Shown here: piece after piece, positions 44,436-52,850 of the stretch
Layout of the letters: each line of letters opens with the position of its first letter
Numbering within the stretch: position 1 is the stretch's first letter
Origin: JAJCYK01 sp965212195
Lineage (GTDB): Bacteria; Bacteroidota; Bacteroidia; Cytophagales; Cyclobacteriaceae
Reading direction: 5' to 3'
NCBI GenBank assembly: GCA_965212195.1
Contig: CBDBUW010000021.1
Coordinates: forward strand, 186,001-250,000
DNA length: 64,000 nucleotides
Program-made: the position numbers and the translations under genes
Notes under the pieces: model-generated
What the model saw: the letters and a program-made list of their open reading frames with translations, nothing else
What the model was told of the DNA's origin: nothing
The model's database searches: none

Positions 44436-45116
44436 CTATAAGACCTGGTCCAGAACGACTTTAGTGATGCGGTCGCAGCGGTCCAAATAGAAACCAAAGA
44501 GTTCCTGCACATTGAGTACGTTCTCCAGCCGGGCTCGCAAGAGTTTTTTGGCACGATACAGTCGAATTTTAACATTTTCAATGCTGACGTTCAGACAGTC
44601 CGCCGTTTCTTTAGAGCTCATGTTTTGAATAATGCGCATAACAAATACCAAACGATACTTTTCAGGCAAACTGTCGATGGCTGTTTCCATAGTTCCACGA
44701 ATGTTGCGTTTCAATTCCTCAGAAGGCAGTTTTGGCTCTTCAAAAGGGGGGTGCTGGCTTTGGATCAAGGAATCAATGTCCATTTGTGAGGCTTCACGAG
44801 TCAGCTCCTGGTTGCGCGCCAGAGCACAATTGATCAAAATACGGATCAGCCAGGTGGAAAACTTGGAGCGGCCCTGAAAAGTATGCAGCTTTTCGAAAGC
44901 CTTGATATAGGCTTCCTGCATGATGTCCTCAGCTTCTGTATCCAGAGGCAAATAAGCCCTGGCAATGCGGAAAAGCTGCCGGTTATGCCGACGTATCAAT
45001 AGCTCGAAATACTCCTTTTCTCCCTGTAAAACATGGTCAATCACCTGGTCATCGGACCATGAACGTTCCAAACGGGTAAATTCATGGATATAGTTGCCTA
45101 TATGGTCCATGACCAT
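44436..45116 (-). CDS. ECF-type RNA polymerase sigma factor
   Basis: The 226-residue protein has region 2 at about 38-110 (LIRRHNRQLFRIARAYLPLDTEAEDIMQEAYIKAFEKL) and a region 4 HTH at about 150-205 (LPEKYRLVFVMRIIQNMSSKETADCLNVS). There is a C-terminal extension of about 20 residues. No anti-sigma gene adjoins it, unlike the sigma factor at 16524. A second ATG two codons in (45110) is possible. Confidence 0.88.
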   Translation of the reverse strand: MVMDHIGNYIHEFTRLERSWSDDQVIDHVLQGEKEYFELLIRRHNRQLFRIARAYLPLDTEAEDIMQEAYIKAFEKLHTFQGRSKFSTWLIRILINCALARNQELTREASQMDIDSLIQSQHPPFEEPKLPSEELKRNIRGTMETAIDSLPEKYRLVFVMRIIQNMSSKETADCLNVSIENVKIRLYRAKKLLRARLENVLNVQELFGFYLDRCDRITKVVLDQVL

Positions 45117-45194
45117 TAGATAGATAATTTAGATTTTGGTTACAAAATATTTTGCTGACTTTATCAAAACAACTGGCAGCGTGCTTAGGTTCGT

Positions 45195-45671
45195 TCAATA
45201 TCTGCGCCACTCTCCAATTTCACTGTCGTAGTATTGGTAATTCCATCCATGTAATACCAGCTTAAACTCGGAACCGTTTTCATACACTTCATAGTGGATT
45301 TCCTGAAACCCTTGGGCATCCCGTATACTATTTAGCGACCCGGGATATTTCCCCCGGGTCGCTTTTGACCATTCCAATTGATGTACAATATTATTGGCCA
45401 TGTTCCATCGAATTTTGCGATCTACCCAATAAGTGGCCACCGCACTGGCAATAACCAAAAGAGTGCCAATAAATCCCGTAAGAAAGTAACGGGCCACTTG
45501 GGTATTCCAAAGAAGGTCAACCACAACTGCTACCAGTGTCAGAATAATTAGCAGTATGGCCAATGGCAACACGAAAAAGCCTAGAAAGGGATCGAGTAAG
45601 GCGATCACAGCTCCAATGCTCACACATACAGAGCTTAGAACCAGCCAGAAATCTCTGTTAAATAGGTTCAT
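45195..45671 (-). CDS. Membrane protein of the CreD operon
   Basis: The ATG at 45671 gives 158 residues; the longer open frame from 45848 overlaps creD and is not used. There are three or four hydrophobic segments (about 10-80) followed by a C-terminal, mostly soluble domain with Tyr/Trp-rich strands. It lies five bases after the creD stop and closes the four-gene unit beginning at 47949. No family is recognised. Confidence 0.72.
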   Translation of the reverse strand: MNLFNRDFWLVLSSVCVSIGAVIALLDPFLGFFVLPLAILLIILTLVAVVVDLLWNTQVARYFLTGFIGTLLVIASAVATYWVDRKIRWNMANNIVHQLEWSKATRGKYPGSLNSIRDAQGFQEIHYEVYENGSEFKLVLHGWNYQYYDSEIGEWRRY

Positions 45672-45676
45672 GATTT

Positions 45677-46990
45677 TTACGTGCTTTTGGGCACTTGAAT
45701 TTTGTACCAGTTGATGTTTCGGGTGTAGTACATGGTGGCCGCCAAAATAAGGAACAATCCTATACTTCCTACTAACAGGGCATAGTCTGCTAGCTGCATG
45801 ATCACAAACATAAATCCGTAAATCACACACAACGAGAAAGTCATCCAAAAAGTGAATTTGGCAGACCGGAACAAAGCCACTGAATAGAGCGAGATCATCA
45901 AGACTATGCCTAAGGAGGAAATAACATAAGCCAATTCAAAATTGGAATGTTCTGAAATGGACAGCAGTAAAATGTAAAACAAGCACAGAGCCAAACCCAC
46001 CAATGTATATTGAAAAGGATGTATGCGCCGCCCATTCATAATCTCTACTAAAAAGAAGATCAAGAAGGTTAGGGCAATGGTCATGATGCCATATTTTGCC
46101 ATGCGGGTGTTTTTTTGGTAATTATCCAAAGGAAGCATGAGCTCTACCCCAAATGACGACTCCTGCAAATTGGCCGTCTGTTCCTGACCTATCCAACTGC
46201 TGGGATAGTTGCGGTTCAATTGTGTTACTTTCCATTCTGAATAAAATCCCTCATCGCTGACATCTCTTTGATAAGGCAAAAACTGTCCCTGGAAGCTGGG
46301 GGAGTGCCAGCTTGAACGCATTTTAATGTTGGTGGAGTTACCTACTGGCAAGAAGCTTAAGCCATAACTCCCTCTTAGATCAAGTTTGAATTCAAAGGGG
46401 ATTGTAGTATCGGGAGTCAGAGAAATTGGGGCATAAATCCCGGACGATATGATATCAGGGATCTTGCTTCCTGGTTGGAAAGCTAATGTTTGATCTTGCC
46501 ATTGGATCTTCAGCTCATCTTGGACACCCCGCAAGTCCGATACTCCAAAGGTCACAAAGGCCTTATCCCAGGCAATGCGTTCAATTTTTGAGGTATCAAT
46601 CTCAACTTGTGGCTTAAAACTGCCAGTAATATCCATTTGGGAGCGGTATACTACTACCTCGTAGAGGCCTCTTTTTAAGGTTTCGGGATCAATATCCCCT
46701 TCTATATCCAGCGATTGAGGAAGTATATGCAGCAATCGTTCTGTTCCGTGATAGTAGATCAAGGGTACTGAAAGTATGGGTCCGCTTATCTGTTGATGCT
46801 GGGCCCAATCATTGCTGACCTCAAACACCGTTTCCCGATGCAAGATCTCCCGTTCGCTTATAATGGATTGAATCATGGAGGAAGGGATCAGCAGCAATAG
46901 GGCCAGAATCCCGATGGTGACCAATTTCAGGGTAACCGATTGCTTCACCCATTGATTGGCTTGATCGATATTAGATTTAAAATCATTCAT
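45677..46990 (-). CDS. creD: Inner membrane protein CreD family
   Basis: The 437-residue protein has one N-terminal transmembrane helix (about 19-40), a large periplasmic beta-rich part (about 50-290) and a cluster of C-terminal transmembrane helices (about 300-430). This is the CreD (cell envelope integrity) family layout. In Gammaproteobacteria CreD is induced by the CreBC system; no two-component genes lie here and a winged-helix regulator takes that place. It has its own upstream operator between the regulator gene and creD. Confidence 0.88.
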   Translation of the reverse strand: MNDFKSNIDQANQWVKQSVTLKLVTIGILALLLLIPSSMIQSIISEREILHRETVFEVSNDWAQHQQISGPILSVPLIYYHGTERLLHILPQSLDIEGDIDPETLKRGLYEVVVYRSQMDITGSFKPQVEIDTSKIERIAWDKAFVTFGVSDLRGVQDELKIQWQDQTLAFQPGSKIPDIISSGIYAPISLTPDTTIPFEFKLDLRGSYGLSFLPVGNSTNIKMRSSWHSPSFQGQFLPYQRDVSDEGFYSEWKVTQLNRNYPSSWIGQEQTANLQESSFGVELMLPLDNYQKNTRMAKYGIMTIALTFLIFFLVEIMNGRRIHPFQYTLVGLALCLFYILLLSISEHSNFELAYVISSLGIVLMISLYSVALFRSAKFTFWMTFSLCVIYGFMFVIMQLADYALLVGSIGLFLILAATMYYTRNINWYKIQVPKST

Positions 46991-47008
46991 GTATTTGATT
47001 ATTTAAAA

Positions 47009-47029
47009 GTACTTTGAAATTCAAAGTAC
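47009..47029. promoter_or_regulatory. Operator upstream of creD
   Basis: A perfect inverted repeat: arms GTACTTTGAA (47009-47018) and TTCAAAGTAC (47020-47029) around one base. Its core TACTTTG-N5-CAAAGTA (47010-47028) repeats exactly at 47960-47978. It sits in the 51-base gap between the winged-helix gene and creD, 18 bases before the creD start. Confidence 0.83.
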
Positions 47030-47041
47030 ATAGACAAAAAA

Positions 47042-47332
47042 TTATTTTAGTAGTCTTTCAATTGCACTTATATGTTTTTTAAAAGCCGCTTTTCCCCGGT
47101 CAGTAGCCCAATAACGGGTATGAGGTTTGCGGCCTTTGAATTCTTTTGTGAATGTGACATAATCTTTTTGTTCCAAGGACTTAAGGTGACTAGCCAGATT
47201 GCCGTCAGTGACATCCAACAGCTCTTTTAAAGATATAAAATCCAGGTAATCGTTGACCATCAGGGCCGACATGATGCCCAGACGAACTTTATTCTCAAAG
47301 GCCTTATCCAGATCTCTTAACAGGTCTTTCAC
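47042..47332 (-). CDS. Winged-helix transcriptional regulator, partner of creD
   Basis: The 96-residue protein is a single winged-helix domain of the ArsR/MarR-like HTH type. The recognition helix is in DVTDGNLASHLKSLEQKDYV, then the wing FTKEFKGRKPHTRYWAT. The start is GTG (GTGA overlap with the stop of the gene at 47329). Because the same palindrome stands before both promoters of this unit, this protein is the most likely repressor. Similar small regulators next to CreD and a membrane protein are known in Bacteroidota. Confidence 0.87.
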   Translation of the reverse strand: MKDLLRDLDKAFENKVRLGIMSALMVNDYLDFISLKELLDVTDGNLASHLKSLEQKDYVTFTKEFKGRKPHTRYWATDRGKAAFKKHISAIERLLK

Positions 47333-47949
47333 GAATCATACTTTAAATGCATCACAACTCCATAAACGATGTGCAAGATACCAAAACCCAAAGCCCAGAA
47401 GATGAGGCCATACCCGATATAATAGGTGGCCAATAACCCTAGCACGATTTCCAGAAGTCCCAAGCTTCTTATGTCAGTCAATGTGTACTTACTGGCATTA
47501 ACCAGTGCCAAACCATAAAATATCAAGGTTAGTGGAGCCACCAATCCTATATAACCATTTAGAAATAGGATCAAACATAATATGCCTCCAGCAGCCAAGG
47601 GGATCATAAGATTTACCAACAACCGTTTGGACTGTAAATCCCATATCTTTTGTCCCTGTTTTCTGGCTTTGCGGGTAGTAAAAAATATGCCGGCTGCCAA
47701 AGATAGAATCAACAAGGCTACTGCTATGGCCAGTATCTTCAACATCATAGGGTTGGTGATGATAACCTGGCGATAACTGAAATAGTCCTGTTGATCATAT
47801 AGGGTGTTATAGGCTAAATAAGCCCCGACCAGAGCCAGTACCCCCATGCAGACACCGGACAGACCACTGAGGGAAATGAATCGCGAGGATCGATTCATAA
47901 TATCCTTGATCTCCTTCAGGTCCTTGATATATTCTTGTTTCTCCACCAT
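47329..47949 (-). CDS. Polytopic membrane protein of the creD unit
   Basis: The 206-residue product has about five transmembrane segments after an N-terminal amphipathic stretch (residues 1-20), in a pattern of two closely spaced helical hairpins. No family is recognised. It is first in a four-gene unit (this gene, winged-helix regulator, creD, small membrane protein) and carries an operator 10 bases before its start at 47949. Confidence 0.72.
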   Translation of the reverse strand: MVEKQEYIKDLKEIKDIMNRSSRFISLSGLSGVCMGVLALVGAYLAYNTLYDQQDYFSYRQVIITNPMMLKILAIAVALLILSLAAGIFFTTRKARKQGQKIWDLQSKRLLVNLMIPLAAGGILCLILFLNGYIGLVAPLTLIFYGLALVNASKYTLTDIRSLGLLEIVLGLLATYYIGYGLIFWALGFGILHIVYGVVMHLKYDS

Positions 47950-47958
47950 ATTGTAAAA

Positions 47959-47978
47959 GTACTTTGAATCACAAAGTA
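47959..47978. promoter_or_regulatory. Operator at the head of the creD unit
   Basis: TACTTTG (47960-47966), AATCA and CAAAGTA (47972-47978) repeat the core and 5-base spacing of the creD-proximal operator at 47010-47028. It lies 10 bases upstream of the start at 47949, a repressor position. Confidence 0.8.
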
Positions 47979-48022
47979 AGTAACGAAAATTTAAATGACA
48001 AGTTGCAAACTGTTAAAATTTG

Positions 48023-48387
48023 TTAAGGGATCATTCGTCGAGAAGTTTCCAGGACCCGGCCTATATAGGCTAGGGCGGGGACCTGTACCAAACCTGTAAT
48101 GAATACCTGGACTCCGCCGGTTTAAAATAACTGGTTATCGCCAATACCCCAAAAGCAGCAGCAAAAAACCCCGTACCAGCAATCTATCCGGCTTTGCGGG
48201 TTCTTTTTGCGAGGGTGTGTTTAGTAAGTTATCAGCCACCTCACGGACCAATGGTTCTGGAATCTCCTCCCTGTGGAGTAGGTTGATTAAGCTTTGCGTA
48301 GAAGGCTTTCATTGATCTGTGTTTTGCGAGCTAGGTGCTCCTTGGCTAATTAACAGGCACTATTAATAAGATCCTGCGCATATTCCA
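48023..48387 (-). pseudogene. Decayed gene for a small membrane protein
   Basis: Directly after the TPR gene (stop TAA at 48388-48390 followed by ATG at 48387) a coding-like stretch can be followed to a stop at 48023-48025. It is interrupted by an in-frame TAA after 12 codons, and by frame changes after about 32 codons, after the GFLLLLLG segment and near the ESRY segment. Rejoined, it reads as about 120 residues with a charged helical N-terminal part (AKEHLARKTQINESLLRK) and one hydrophobic segment. No family is recognised. It would have been coupled to the TPR gene. Confidence 0.6.
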
Positions 48388-50631
48388 TTATTGATCGGTT
48401 TCCAGGCTAATGCAGTATTCCGACATCTTGGCCTCTGCCTCTTCATGGCCCATCTCAAAGGCTTTTTTAAAATCGCGACAGGCATCGTATTTATTATTCA
48501 TAGTCACCTTGATCAATCCCCGGGTGTAAAACGCCGCGGCATTTTCCGAATTGAGATCAATGGAGGTATTTAAATCTTCATGCGCTTCCATGTACCGATC
48601 CATGGCATAATAGGTTTGAGCGCGATTATTGAAATAACTGGCGCTGCCTTTGTGCAATGAAATAGCTTCATTTAAATACCGTAGCGATTCGTCATAATCC
48701 TCAATCAAATAAAGCGTATAGCCTAGACTATTCATCATATCGTGGCTGGAAGGATCTATTAACAGGTATTTTATCATGTACTCCACAGCTTTGCCATATT
48801 CGTCCAATTGGTAATGGCTGTTTAGCAGATTGTTGATCACCGTGGTGTTGGTGGTATCGGATTCGTAGGCCAGTTCAAAATAAACGGCTGCGGAGTCGTA
48901 CTGGGCTAAAGCGTAGTGCGAAACTCCTTTGTAGTTGAACAGACCTTCTCCGGAATAATTCAAAGCTAGAGCCTGGTTGTACTGATCAACGGCTTCCTGA
49001 TATTTTTTAACCTGAGCCAGGGTCACCCCGTAGTACAAGTGGTATTTACCGGAGTCAGGACGTATCTCGATGAGTCTTTTGCCATCTATTACCGCATTTT
49101 CAAATTCCTTTAATTTGATATGACTTAAGAGCCTGTTAAGGTGGGCTTCTACCTTATTGCTATCCGCAGCGATGGCCTTGTTGAGATCTTTTAAGGCATT
49201 CTTGTAGTCTTGTAGGTAATATTTGGACAGCCCCCGATAATTTAGTGCTTGTACATTGTTTGGTTCCACCCCCAATACCACCGTAAAATCACTGATTCCT
49301 TCGTAATAGTCCCCCAATTCCATGTGTGCCTGTCCTCTTTTAAGGTAGTACTCGATATATCCTTCTTGCTTTATGGCCTGGCTATAAGCGTCTCTTGCTT
49401 CTTCGTACTTCTTATCAGTGAAGGCCTTATCACCAATTTCATTGTAGTACTCATCATCTTTTTCCGGATTAACTTCAATTTTACTTTGTAGATCTTCCGG
49501 GATATCGAAGAGGGTGTCGGCAATGGAAATGCCAAATTCCACATGGTCGACCAGGTAGGTGGCCTGGTCATCCAATGATGCATTCAGCATTTTGGTAGAC
49601 ACCAATATCCCGTTAAAGTCTTGGTGGTCCAAAAAGGTTTCAACCCCAAGATCCGATTCCCGTCGTACCACTGTAAAGTTTTCTTTATTCACATAGTATA
49701 CCATCCAATTATCCAGGGAGTCTTCTAAATAGATGCGGACGGTTTCTAAGCTGTCGAGCTTGACATCGTGCAAAGTGTAGCCACTAAAGTCTTTGGGATT
49801 AATCTCATCAAGCCCTTTGCTCAACAGGTTGTCGCGGCTGGTAGGTTCAGTTATAAACACTTTATCGTCCAGTCCGTTATAGTCCCATATAATACTATCA
49901 TTTCTTGCATTGATCATGACCAAGTCCCCCACCCGATATTCGTAATGGTACCGGTTGGGCTCCTTGACATGGGAGATTAAATCCATGGTCAGCTTGCCTG
50001 AAATGGCTTTTCCCGTAATATGCCAAGTTTGCACGATGCCTTGCTGGTCTGAGAAGGTTTCAATATTCTTCTCAATGATTTCATCAAGGCTTGAGGTAGT
50101 ATGTTCTGACAGGATTTCGGCACTGCCGTATTTTTCGGCATTGCTTTGGGCCATTTCCTGAAATTCCTCTATTTTCCCTGCTGGCAGGATGCTGGCTCTT
50201 ACCAGTTCGCTAATGCCGCGGCTCTTGCCGTATGCATCTACCGAGGTCAACAATAGAGTATCCGGGGCTAAATACTTCACCTTTACCGCTTCACTCATGG
50301 TCATATGATACCCCTGGATAAGTTCCTTCTCAATAATAGAAATGTCCTCCCCTTTAATGCTTCCCACGATCGATGATTTAGAGTTATAGTACTCTGGCCA
50401 GTATTGATAACCGCTAAGTTTGTCTTGATCGTCCTGATATATCGTCATGGACATTTGGTAGGTGGTACCTGAAGGTAATTGGAAGGTACCGTACCATTGG
50501 CCTTGGAGCGATATTGGCGGGGCCTTTTTCTGCTTGGATTTCTTTTTTTGGGCTTCCGCGGGCCACACAGTACCAAGCACCAAAAGGAATACTCCTATCA
50601 ATCCATTGTTAAAGCTTATTCTTCTGATCAT
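48388..50631 (-). CDS. Secreted TPR protein with LolA-like domain
   Basis: The ATG at 50631 gives a clean signal peptide (MIRRISF, ending near AEAQKK); a TTG at 50643 is less likely. The 747-residue protein has an N-terminal strand-rich domain (about 35-110). A LolA-like beta domain follows (about 180-385, with an ITGKAISGKLTMDLISHV start), and about ten TPR repeats cover 395-740. It is probably periplasmic or outer-membrane associated and scaffolds other proteins; the partners are unknown. Confidence 0.83.
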   Translation of the reverse strand: MIRRISFNNGLIGVFLLVLGTVWPAEAQKKKSKQKKAPPISLQGQWYGTFQLPSGTTYQMSMTIYQDDQDKLSGYQYWPEYYNSKSSIVGSIKGEDISIIEKELIQGYHMTMSEAVKVKYLAPDTLLLTSVDAYGKSRGISELVRASILPAGKIEEFQEMAQSNAEKYGSAEILSEHTTSSLDEIIEKNIETFSDQQGIVQTWHITGKAISGKLTMDLISHVKEPNRYHYEYRVGDLVMINARNDSIIWDYNGLDDKVFITEPTSRDNLLSKGLDEINPKDFSGYTLHDVKLDSLETVRIYLEDSLDNWMVYYVNKENFTVVRRESDLGVETFLDHQDFNGILVSTKMLNASLDDQATYLVDHVEFGISIADTLFDIPEDLQSKIEVNPEKDDEYYNEIGDKAFTDKKYEEARDAYSQAIKQEGYIEYYLKRGQAHMELGDYYEGISDFTVVLGVEPNNVQALNYRGLSKYYLQDYKNALKDLNKAIAADSNKVEAHLNRLLSHIKLKEFENAVIDGKRLIEIRPDSGKYHLYYGVTLAQVKKYQEAVDQYNQALALNYSGEGLFNYKGVSHYALAQYDSAAVYFELAYESDTTNTTVINNLLNSHYQLDEYGKAVEYMIKYLLIDPSSHDMMNSLGYTLYLIEDYDESLRYLNEAISLHKGSASYFNNRAQTYYAMDRYMEAHEDLNTSIDLNSENAAAFYTRGLIKVTMNNKYDACRDFKKAFEMGHEEAEAKMSEYCISLETDQ

Positions 50632-50757
50632 TATTCTCCACAATTCCTCATTGAACCCAACAAATTAATCAGATTTCTCCTTCAACCGGAACTATTTTAA
50701 GGAACAATACCAAAAAAAATTTTAGAAATGAGGTTATGATCCAAAAAGTAGGCGTTC

Positions 50758-51654
50758 TTAAGGCAGTTCCATTCCCAGTGACGCTTCGTATATTTCAAAC
50801 CATTGCTCCAAGGTCATATCCACATCCAGGGCTTCCACGGCCTCTTTGATCCGATTGCTTTTACCGCTGCCAATTACTGGCAGGATCCGTGCAGGGTGTT
50901 TTAGGATCCATTGATAGATAACTTGTGATAATGGACACTGCAGTTCATGACCCACCTTATTTAATGCTTCCAGCAAGCGGGCGCCTTTGGTATCGGAAGG
51001 ATTGAATATCTTACCCCCTCCCAATGGTGACCAGGCCATAGGCTTGATATTTTCCTTTTGAAGGAATTCCAGGTTGCCATCCTGAAAACTATCCAGACAG
51101 TAAGGGGATATTTCCAGTTGATTGGTTACCAGAGGCCCTTCCCAATACTCTTGCAGCATTTCAAATTGGTGGGCGGAAAAGTTGGAGACCCCAAAAAAAC
51201 GTACTTTTCCCTGTGTCATCAGCTGATCAAAGGCTTTTACCACCTCTTGAGGATCAAAAAATGGGGAAGGTCGATGAAGAAGCAACAGATCGATTCGATC
51301 AGTGGCTAAGTTTCTTAATGACTGCTCAACAGAATGGACGATATGGCTTCCACTATAATCGTAGTGCTTTAATTTCCTTTCAGGGTATTTATCGGAAATT
51401 AATTTGATGCCGCACTTAGTGACAATCTCCAGCTTATCCCTCAGTGTGGGTTCCAGCTTCAAAGCTCGGCCAAATAACTCCTCGCAATTGTAGTCCCCGT
51501 AGATATCGGCATGATCGACGGTAGTTATTCCCATCTCAAGATTATCGTGGATCAGGGTTAAGAGCTGTTGATCCGTAAGGCCCCATTCTGCCAGCCGCCA
51601 ATAACCGTGGACCAGCCGGGAAAACTCCAGGTCGGGATGTAGTGGTATTCTCAT
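50758..51654 (-). CDS. Aldo/keto reductase (YdhF-like)
   Basis: The 298-residue protein is an NADPH-dependent AKR with the catalytic Asp and Tyr in TTVDHADIYGDYNCEELFG, the Lys in VTKCGIKL and the His in LLLLHRPSPFFDP. The C-terminal PVIGSGKSNRIKEAV motif binds cofactor. It resembles the E. coli YdhF branch and its carbonyl substrate is unknown. It lies 10 bases after the DUF1697 gene. Confidence 0.89.
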   Translation of the reverse strand: MRIPLHPDLEFSRLVHGYWRLAEWGLTDQQLLTLIHDNLEMGITTVDHADIYGDYNCEELFGRALKLEPTLRDKLEIVTKCGIKLISDKYPERKLKHYDYSGSHIVHSVEQSLRNLATDRIDLLLLHRPSPFFDPQEVVKAFDQLMTQGKVRFFGVSNFSAHQFEMLQEYWEGPLVTNQLEISPYCLDSFQDGNLEFLQKENIKPMAWSPLGGGKIFNPSDTKGARLLEALNKVGHELQCPLSQVIYQWILKHPARILPVIGSGKSNRIKEAVEALDVDMTLEQWFEIYEASLGMELP

Positions 51655-51664
51655 GATGTTTAAA

Positions 51665-52198
51665 TTAATTTCCAGCTAATTCCAAAAGCTTCATACAAGT
51701 GTTCCAATTACGGGTAGTGGCACTAACCTTTAATTTTTTTTCAAAAAACATATTGTTGAGTTTGGTACGGCCATAACCGTCCGGGCAATAAACATAAATG
51801 ACCTTACCATCAATAGTGTATGTCTCAAGGGGATTTGGTGAAGAGGGTAAGGAGTCCGCTAGCTCCTTCGACGGCTGATCTGCTAAAAATGTGATATGCA
51901 AGTATTTGGTGTCCTCCCGGACAAAAGGATTGCCAGCAATAGCTTGCTGAAGCTCGTTGGTTTTTAGCACAATCACGGGAACCTGATAACCGAAATGTTC
52001 TTGGATAGCATCCCCAATCTTCCCGTTTAGGGCGCCAAAGTCTTCCTCAGCGGCCTTAAATACGATATTGCCACTTTGGATATAGGTTTGTACATCACGT
52101 AACCCCCGTACGGTTAAAAGTTCACGGAGTTCGGCCATAGGGATCTTATTATGTCCGCTTACATTGATGCCCCGGAGTATAGCGATGTAGGTTTCCAT
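51665..52198 (-). CDS. DUF1697 family protein
   Basis: The 177-residue protein matches DUF1697, with an ALRGIN-type N-terminus (YIAILRGINVSGHNKIPMAELRELL) and a GxxxYIQSGN motif (VQTYIQSGNIVF). The family is common in bacteria and has no assigned function. An imperfect inverted repeat surrounds the start region (CCATTG at 52195, CAATGG at 52231) and includes an intergenic 19-mer. Confidence 0.9.
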   Translation of the reverse strand: METYIAILRGINVSGHNKIPMAELRELLTVRGLRDVQTYIQSGNIVFKAAEEDFGALNGKIGDAIQEHFGYQVPVIVLKTNELQQAIAGNPFVREDTKYLHITFLADQPSKELADSLPSSPNPLETYTIDGKVIYVYCPDGYGRTKLNNMFFEKKLKVSATTRNWNTCMKLLELAGN

Positions 52199-52199
52199 T

Positions 52200-52218
52200 G
52201 GTCAATTGACAATTAACA
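52200..52218. repeat. Intergenic 19-mer, copy 2
   Basis: GGTCAATTGACAATTAACA differs from copy 1 at 38195-38213 at one position. It holds the palindrome GTCAATTGAC (52201-52210) and lies in the 49-base spacer before the DUF1697 gene. Confidence 0.6.
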
Positions 52219-52247
52219 ATTTAGAATTGACAATGGCCATCAGAATT

Positions 52248-52850
52248 TCAAGTATTTGCCTGCGGCTGTATCCTGACTTTCTTGAGTCTGGAGCAACGTT
52301 CTTGAAAAAGAGCTTTAGTGGAATGGGGTACTTCTAGAAGTATTATACAAAGCGTGGTCAACTGCTGATTCGAAATATTAAGGTTAAGCTCTTTTATGAC
52401 TCTCATTACTGAGTTCATCTCAGGGTAATTAAATGTCAGTTTCCAGGTCTCGCTAGGCTCTTTTTCCACGATTTTTCCTTTTTCTATCGCGGATTTGGAA
52501 ACTTCTTTATAAGCTTGTGTTAATCCGCCTATGCCCAGCTTGGTACCCCCGAAGTACCGCACTACTACCACCATTACATTGGTTAGGTTGTGCGCCCGGA
52601 TCTGCCGTAAGATAGGATCACCGGCGCTGTGCCTGGGTTCTCCTGCATCATTAGACCGGTATACTTGCCCGTCAACTCCCAAAACATATGCATAACAATG
52701 ATGTCGGGCTTGATGATGGAGCTTCTGTAAGTTCAAAAGAAGTTCCTTAACCCCATCGGTAGTGGTGACAGGGTAGGCAAAGGCTAAAAATTTACTCCCT
52801 TTTTCCTTGTAGCAGCTCTGGGAACTTTCAGCTAATGTACGGTAAGTCAT
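52248..52850 (-). CDS. YigZ/IMPACT family protein
   Basis: The 200-residue protein has the UPF0029/IMPACT N-terminal domain, with KGSKFLAFAYPV, HHCYAYVLG and RHSAGDPILRQIRAHNLTNVMVVVVRYFGGTKLGIGGL. A C-terminal DUF1949-type domain follows. YigZ-like proteins are linked to translation and stress responses, but their activity is unclear. It shares one base with the stop of the upstream TPR gene (TAATG). Confidence 0.92.
   Translation of the reverse strand: MTYRTLAESSQSCYKEKGSKFLAFAYPVTTTDGVKELLLNLQKLHHQARHHCYAYVLGVDGQVYRSNDAGEPRHSAGDPILRQIRAHNLTNVMVVVVRYFGGTKLGIGGLTQAYKEVSKSAIEKGKIVEKEPSETWKLTFNYPEMNSVMRVIKELNLNISNQQLTTLCIILLEVPHSTKALFQERCSRLKKVRIQPQANT

Noticed and set aside
45672..45848. 59-codon N-terminal extension of the membrane protein at 45195-45671
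   Set aside because: Overlaps the creD C-terminus in another frame and adds a Cys/His-rich segment unlike a real N-terminus; the ATG at 45671 is preferred.
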